This document shows positions 62,246-64,000 of a DNA stretch of 64,000 nt, piece after piece. The position numbers and the translations under genes are program-made. The notes beneath the pieces were generated by a model, which did not search any database, was not told the origin of the DNA, and was given only the letters and a program-made list of their open reading frames with translations. The stretch comes from Dasysyrphus tricinctus (Eukaryota > Arthropoda > Insecta > Diptera > Syrphidae), in contig OY992531.1 of assembly GCA_963921185.1 (NCBI GenBank), positions 150,828,171 to 150,892,170 on the forward strand. Direction: 5' to 3'. Every line of letters begins with the position of its first letter. Position 1 is the first letter of the stretch.

Positions 62246-62431
62246 AGCATTGTATATAAATTCTATAGTATTCTCATGAAGAAAAAAAGCTCGTGGCCAT
62301 CTATGCGTCCAAATGTCATACTAATTTTTGTTAAGGGATCTCGGTAAGGCGATCACAGCGAACCTATCGACCAAATGTCTACCTACAAAATCGTGTTTCA
62401 TGAGAATACTATAGATTGGATATACAATGCT
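62246..62431. mobile_element. 186-bp MITE inside integrase
   Basis: Ends AGCATTGTATATAAATTCTA and the complement of AGCATTGTATATCCAATCTA run inward through TAGTATTCTCATGAA. Flanks are AAA on both sides (62,243-62,245 and 62,432-62,434), so the target duplication is 3 bases or ambiguous. The ends resemble the opening of repeat Y. Confidence 0.85.
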
Positions 62432-62894
62432 AAAAGTGAAAATCTTTGTTGTAAAATGCCAGCTATTGTTATGGAATTTCTGTCTGTTATTGGGTGAATA
62501 GAAACATATTTGTTAATTTGTCAATGCAGGTTAGGAACACGCATTTTTTGTTTAAAAACCATATATCAACGTGAACTATGTCATTCGGTTTGTAAGGAGT
62601 CTCGGTAATCATTAGTTTATGTGTTATCGGATTTCTATCATACTTGCACATATTGCATAGTATACAGTTGTTGATGAATTTATGAACTTCCAGCCTGAGA
62701 TTCGGATAGTAATATACGTTTTTCAAATCTAAGAACGTTTCTTCAATACCTCTATGATTTTTATTGAGGTGCGCTTTCTCAATCAAATCTATCAACCTTT
62801 CAGGGCAGGTAATGTCCTTCAAAAATCTTGTGCACCTCATTAATTTCATATTCGGCGAATTTGAGAAGTATTTGCAAATAATGCTTTGAAACAT
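62432..62894 (-). pseudogene. pol: Integrase zinc finger and start of core, Gypsy element 2
   Basis: The frame (62,487-62,894 and on) carries HLNKNHRG...CILCNMCK, an HHCC zinc finger, and IVHVDIWFLNKK with the first catalytic D. It is in the same frame as the RNase H part but separated from it by an in-frame TAA at 62,895-62,897 in a T-run. Confidence 0.85.
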
Positions 62895-63674
62895 TTAAAA
62901 AATACCGTCATCTTCACAAAAAATTCCTACCGTTCCTTTAACTGGAAATAGTTCCCTCAGAATTTTTAGTAGGTACTGTTCATCATATTGGTTTAGAGAA
63001 ATAATGGATCTTCTTTTCGTATTGTATACAAATTTCGTTGTGTATGAGCAGGAATCACACGATTGAAGCACTAATTGATTTTTATATATGTTTAATGGGG
63101 TCTCTGTTATATATATGTGGTCATTAAGATTTTCTATGCCACTATGCACCGTAGCTAAGTCAGATCGGATTTCTTCGCTATCTATATGGTTAATCTCTAA
63201 ACGACTTAGAAAATCAGCAACATAGTTCTCTTTACCTTTGATATATTCAATATCAAAATCGAATTCGGTAAGCTTAATTTTCCAGCGCTGTAATTTCGAA
63301 TTGGGTTCTTTAAGGGAGTTTAACCACACTAATGGTCGATGATCTGTCTGTACCTTAAACTTACGACTGTACAAATATGGTCGAAAGTGTTTTGTTGCCC
63401 ACACTATAGACAAAAGTTCTTTTTCTATAGTACTGTAGTGGATTTCATGACGATTAAGGGTTCTTGAAGCGAACGCAATAGGGTGTTGGCTTTGTGAAAG
63501 TACAGCACCTAACGCTGCATTGCTGGCATCTGTTGTCAGCGTAAATATCTTTTCAAAGTTCGGATATGCCAAGATAGGGCAGGTACATACAAGTTCTTTA
63601 AGTTTATTAAAGGATTCGATATACTCCCTATCATTGATTCTTATTTTGTTACCTTTTTTAAGGCATTTTGTCAT
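62895..63674 (-). CDS. pol: RNase H region of Pol, Gypsy element 2
   Basis: 259 residues. FTLTTDASNAALGAVLSQ, YSTIEKELLSIVWATKHFR and FKVQTDHRPLVWL give the catalytic D, E and D of Gypsy RNase H, which degrades the RNA strand after reverse transcription. GKENYVADFLSRLE ends the domain. The frame is the downstream continuation of the RT at 63,675-64,000. It ends in a premature TAA before the integrase. Confidence 0.9.
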   Translation of the reverse strand: MTKCLKKGNKIRINDREYIESFNKLKELVCTCPILAYPNFEKIFTLTTDASNAALGAVLSQSQHPIAFASRTLNRHEIHYSTIEKELLSIVWATKHFRPYLYSRKFKVQTDHRPLVWLNSLKEPNSKLQRWKIKLTEFDFDIEYIKGKENYVADFLSRLEINHIDSEEIRSDLATVHSGIENLNDHIYITETPLNIYKNQLVLQSCDSCSYTTKFVYNTKRRSIISLNQYDEQYLLKILRELFPVKGTVGIFCEDDGIF

Positions 63675-64000
63675 GGGAAGGGCTACCTTTGAGTAGTCCT
63701 TAATGAATTTCCTGTAAAATCCAGTTACTCCTAGAAAAGACTTTATTTGTTTTGAAGTATGGGGAAGTTTTAAATCAACTATTGTCTTAATTTTATTTGG
63801 GTTGGGCTTAATCCCTTCATGTGAAATGATGTGACCTAAGTATTGGGTTTCACGTTTAAAAAAACTGCATTTATCGATTTGGACCTTGAAATTAAACTAA
63901 ATGATTTTTTTTTTAAATTTTATTGAGCGAGTCTACGTGTTCTTGCAGTGACGTGGAAAAAATGAGTATATCATCTAAATAAACCACGCAAATTTTGTTA
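63675..64000 (-). pseudogene. pol: Reverse transcriptase C-terminal part, Gypsy element 2 (runs off the window)
   Basis: The last bases encode VVYLDDILIF, the catalytic motif, then after a frame change at a T-run near 63,905-63,915 the segments YLGHIISHEGIKPNPNKI and QIKSFLGVTGFYRKFIKDYS, the conserved RT thumb of Gypsy elements. The fingers and protease lie beyond the right edge. Confidence 0.85.

Larger units (their letters stand above)
60830..64000 (-). mobile_element. Gypsy-type LTR retrotransposon 2, 3' part (decayed)
   Basis: On the minus strand, from the right edge: RT (starting at its YLDD motif), RNase H, integrase, a short AT-rich spacer, a purine tract and a 405-bp 3' LTR. Pol is interrupted by a stop, frame changes and a MITE. 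Between pol and the LTR there are only about 360 bases, so no env gene is present here. AGT...ACT LTR ends and the RT/RNase H style recall insect gypsy/17.6-like elements (inference). Confidence 0.85.

Overview
The window is repeat-rich, AT-rich DNA from a eukaryotic genome, most likely an insect and probably a fly. The evidence is the element mix: a Ty3/Gypsy element primed by a tRNA-Lys(CUU)-type primer, a second Gypsy-type element with AGT...ACT LTR ends, I/Jockey-type and RTE-type non-LTR elements, a tRNA-derived SINE with an insect-style internal domain, a BED-finger (hAT-like) relic, a PIF/Harbinger relic, and many MITEs and foldback elements. I found no host protein-coding gene that I can support. 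Almost everything is mobile-element sequence, much of it nested, and relative order of insertion can be read from target-site duplications (TSDs) and from duplicated 'empty' sites.

Region 1 (1-5,822): a head-to-tail array, minus orientation, of an unclassified terminal-inverted-repeat (TIR) family, with an exact 1,263-bp tandem duplication and several nested MITEs. Region 2 (5,825-20,964): a nearly intact, very young Gypsy element on the minus strand, 15.1 kb long, with unusually long LTRs (4,365 bp each), a tRNA-Lys primer binding site and a degenerate second copy of the primer-site/LTR junction embedded inside each LTR; gag carries frameshifts while pol is one open frame. Region 3 (about 21,060-26,330): an old non-LTR element (B) cut by a younger non-LTR element (A) and two MITEs, followed by a BED-finger transposase relic. 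Region 4 (27,742-34,801): plus-strand copies of the Region 1 family, with a 2.3-kb segment duplicated 4,167 bp apart.

Region 5 (35,025-38,745): a SINE, an RTE endonuclease relic, a MITE and undetermined DNA. Region 6 (38,746-60,254): one very large palindrome. Its arms carry a TTAA-flanked MITE, a Harbinger transposase relic and 150-180-bp tandem repeats. The right arm has been hit by three insertions that can be defined to the base because the left arm preserves the empty site: an 11.43-kb element with 7-bp TSDs (42,087-53,517), a 2,976-bp palindromic element with a 3-bp TSD (54,500-57,475), and a 401-bp foldback element with a 9-bp TSD (59,000-59,400). The 11.43-kb element shares its ends with a 310-bp MITE at 25,231-25,540 and contains more foldback and satellite-like modules but no recognisable transposase.

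Region 7 (60,255-64,000): a foldback fragment interrupted by the 3' part of a second, decayed Gypsy-type element whose reverse transcriptase runs off the right edge. Family names are from motifs read by eye; all boundary calls are from reading repeats directly, and percentages of identity were not computed.
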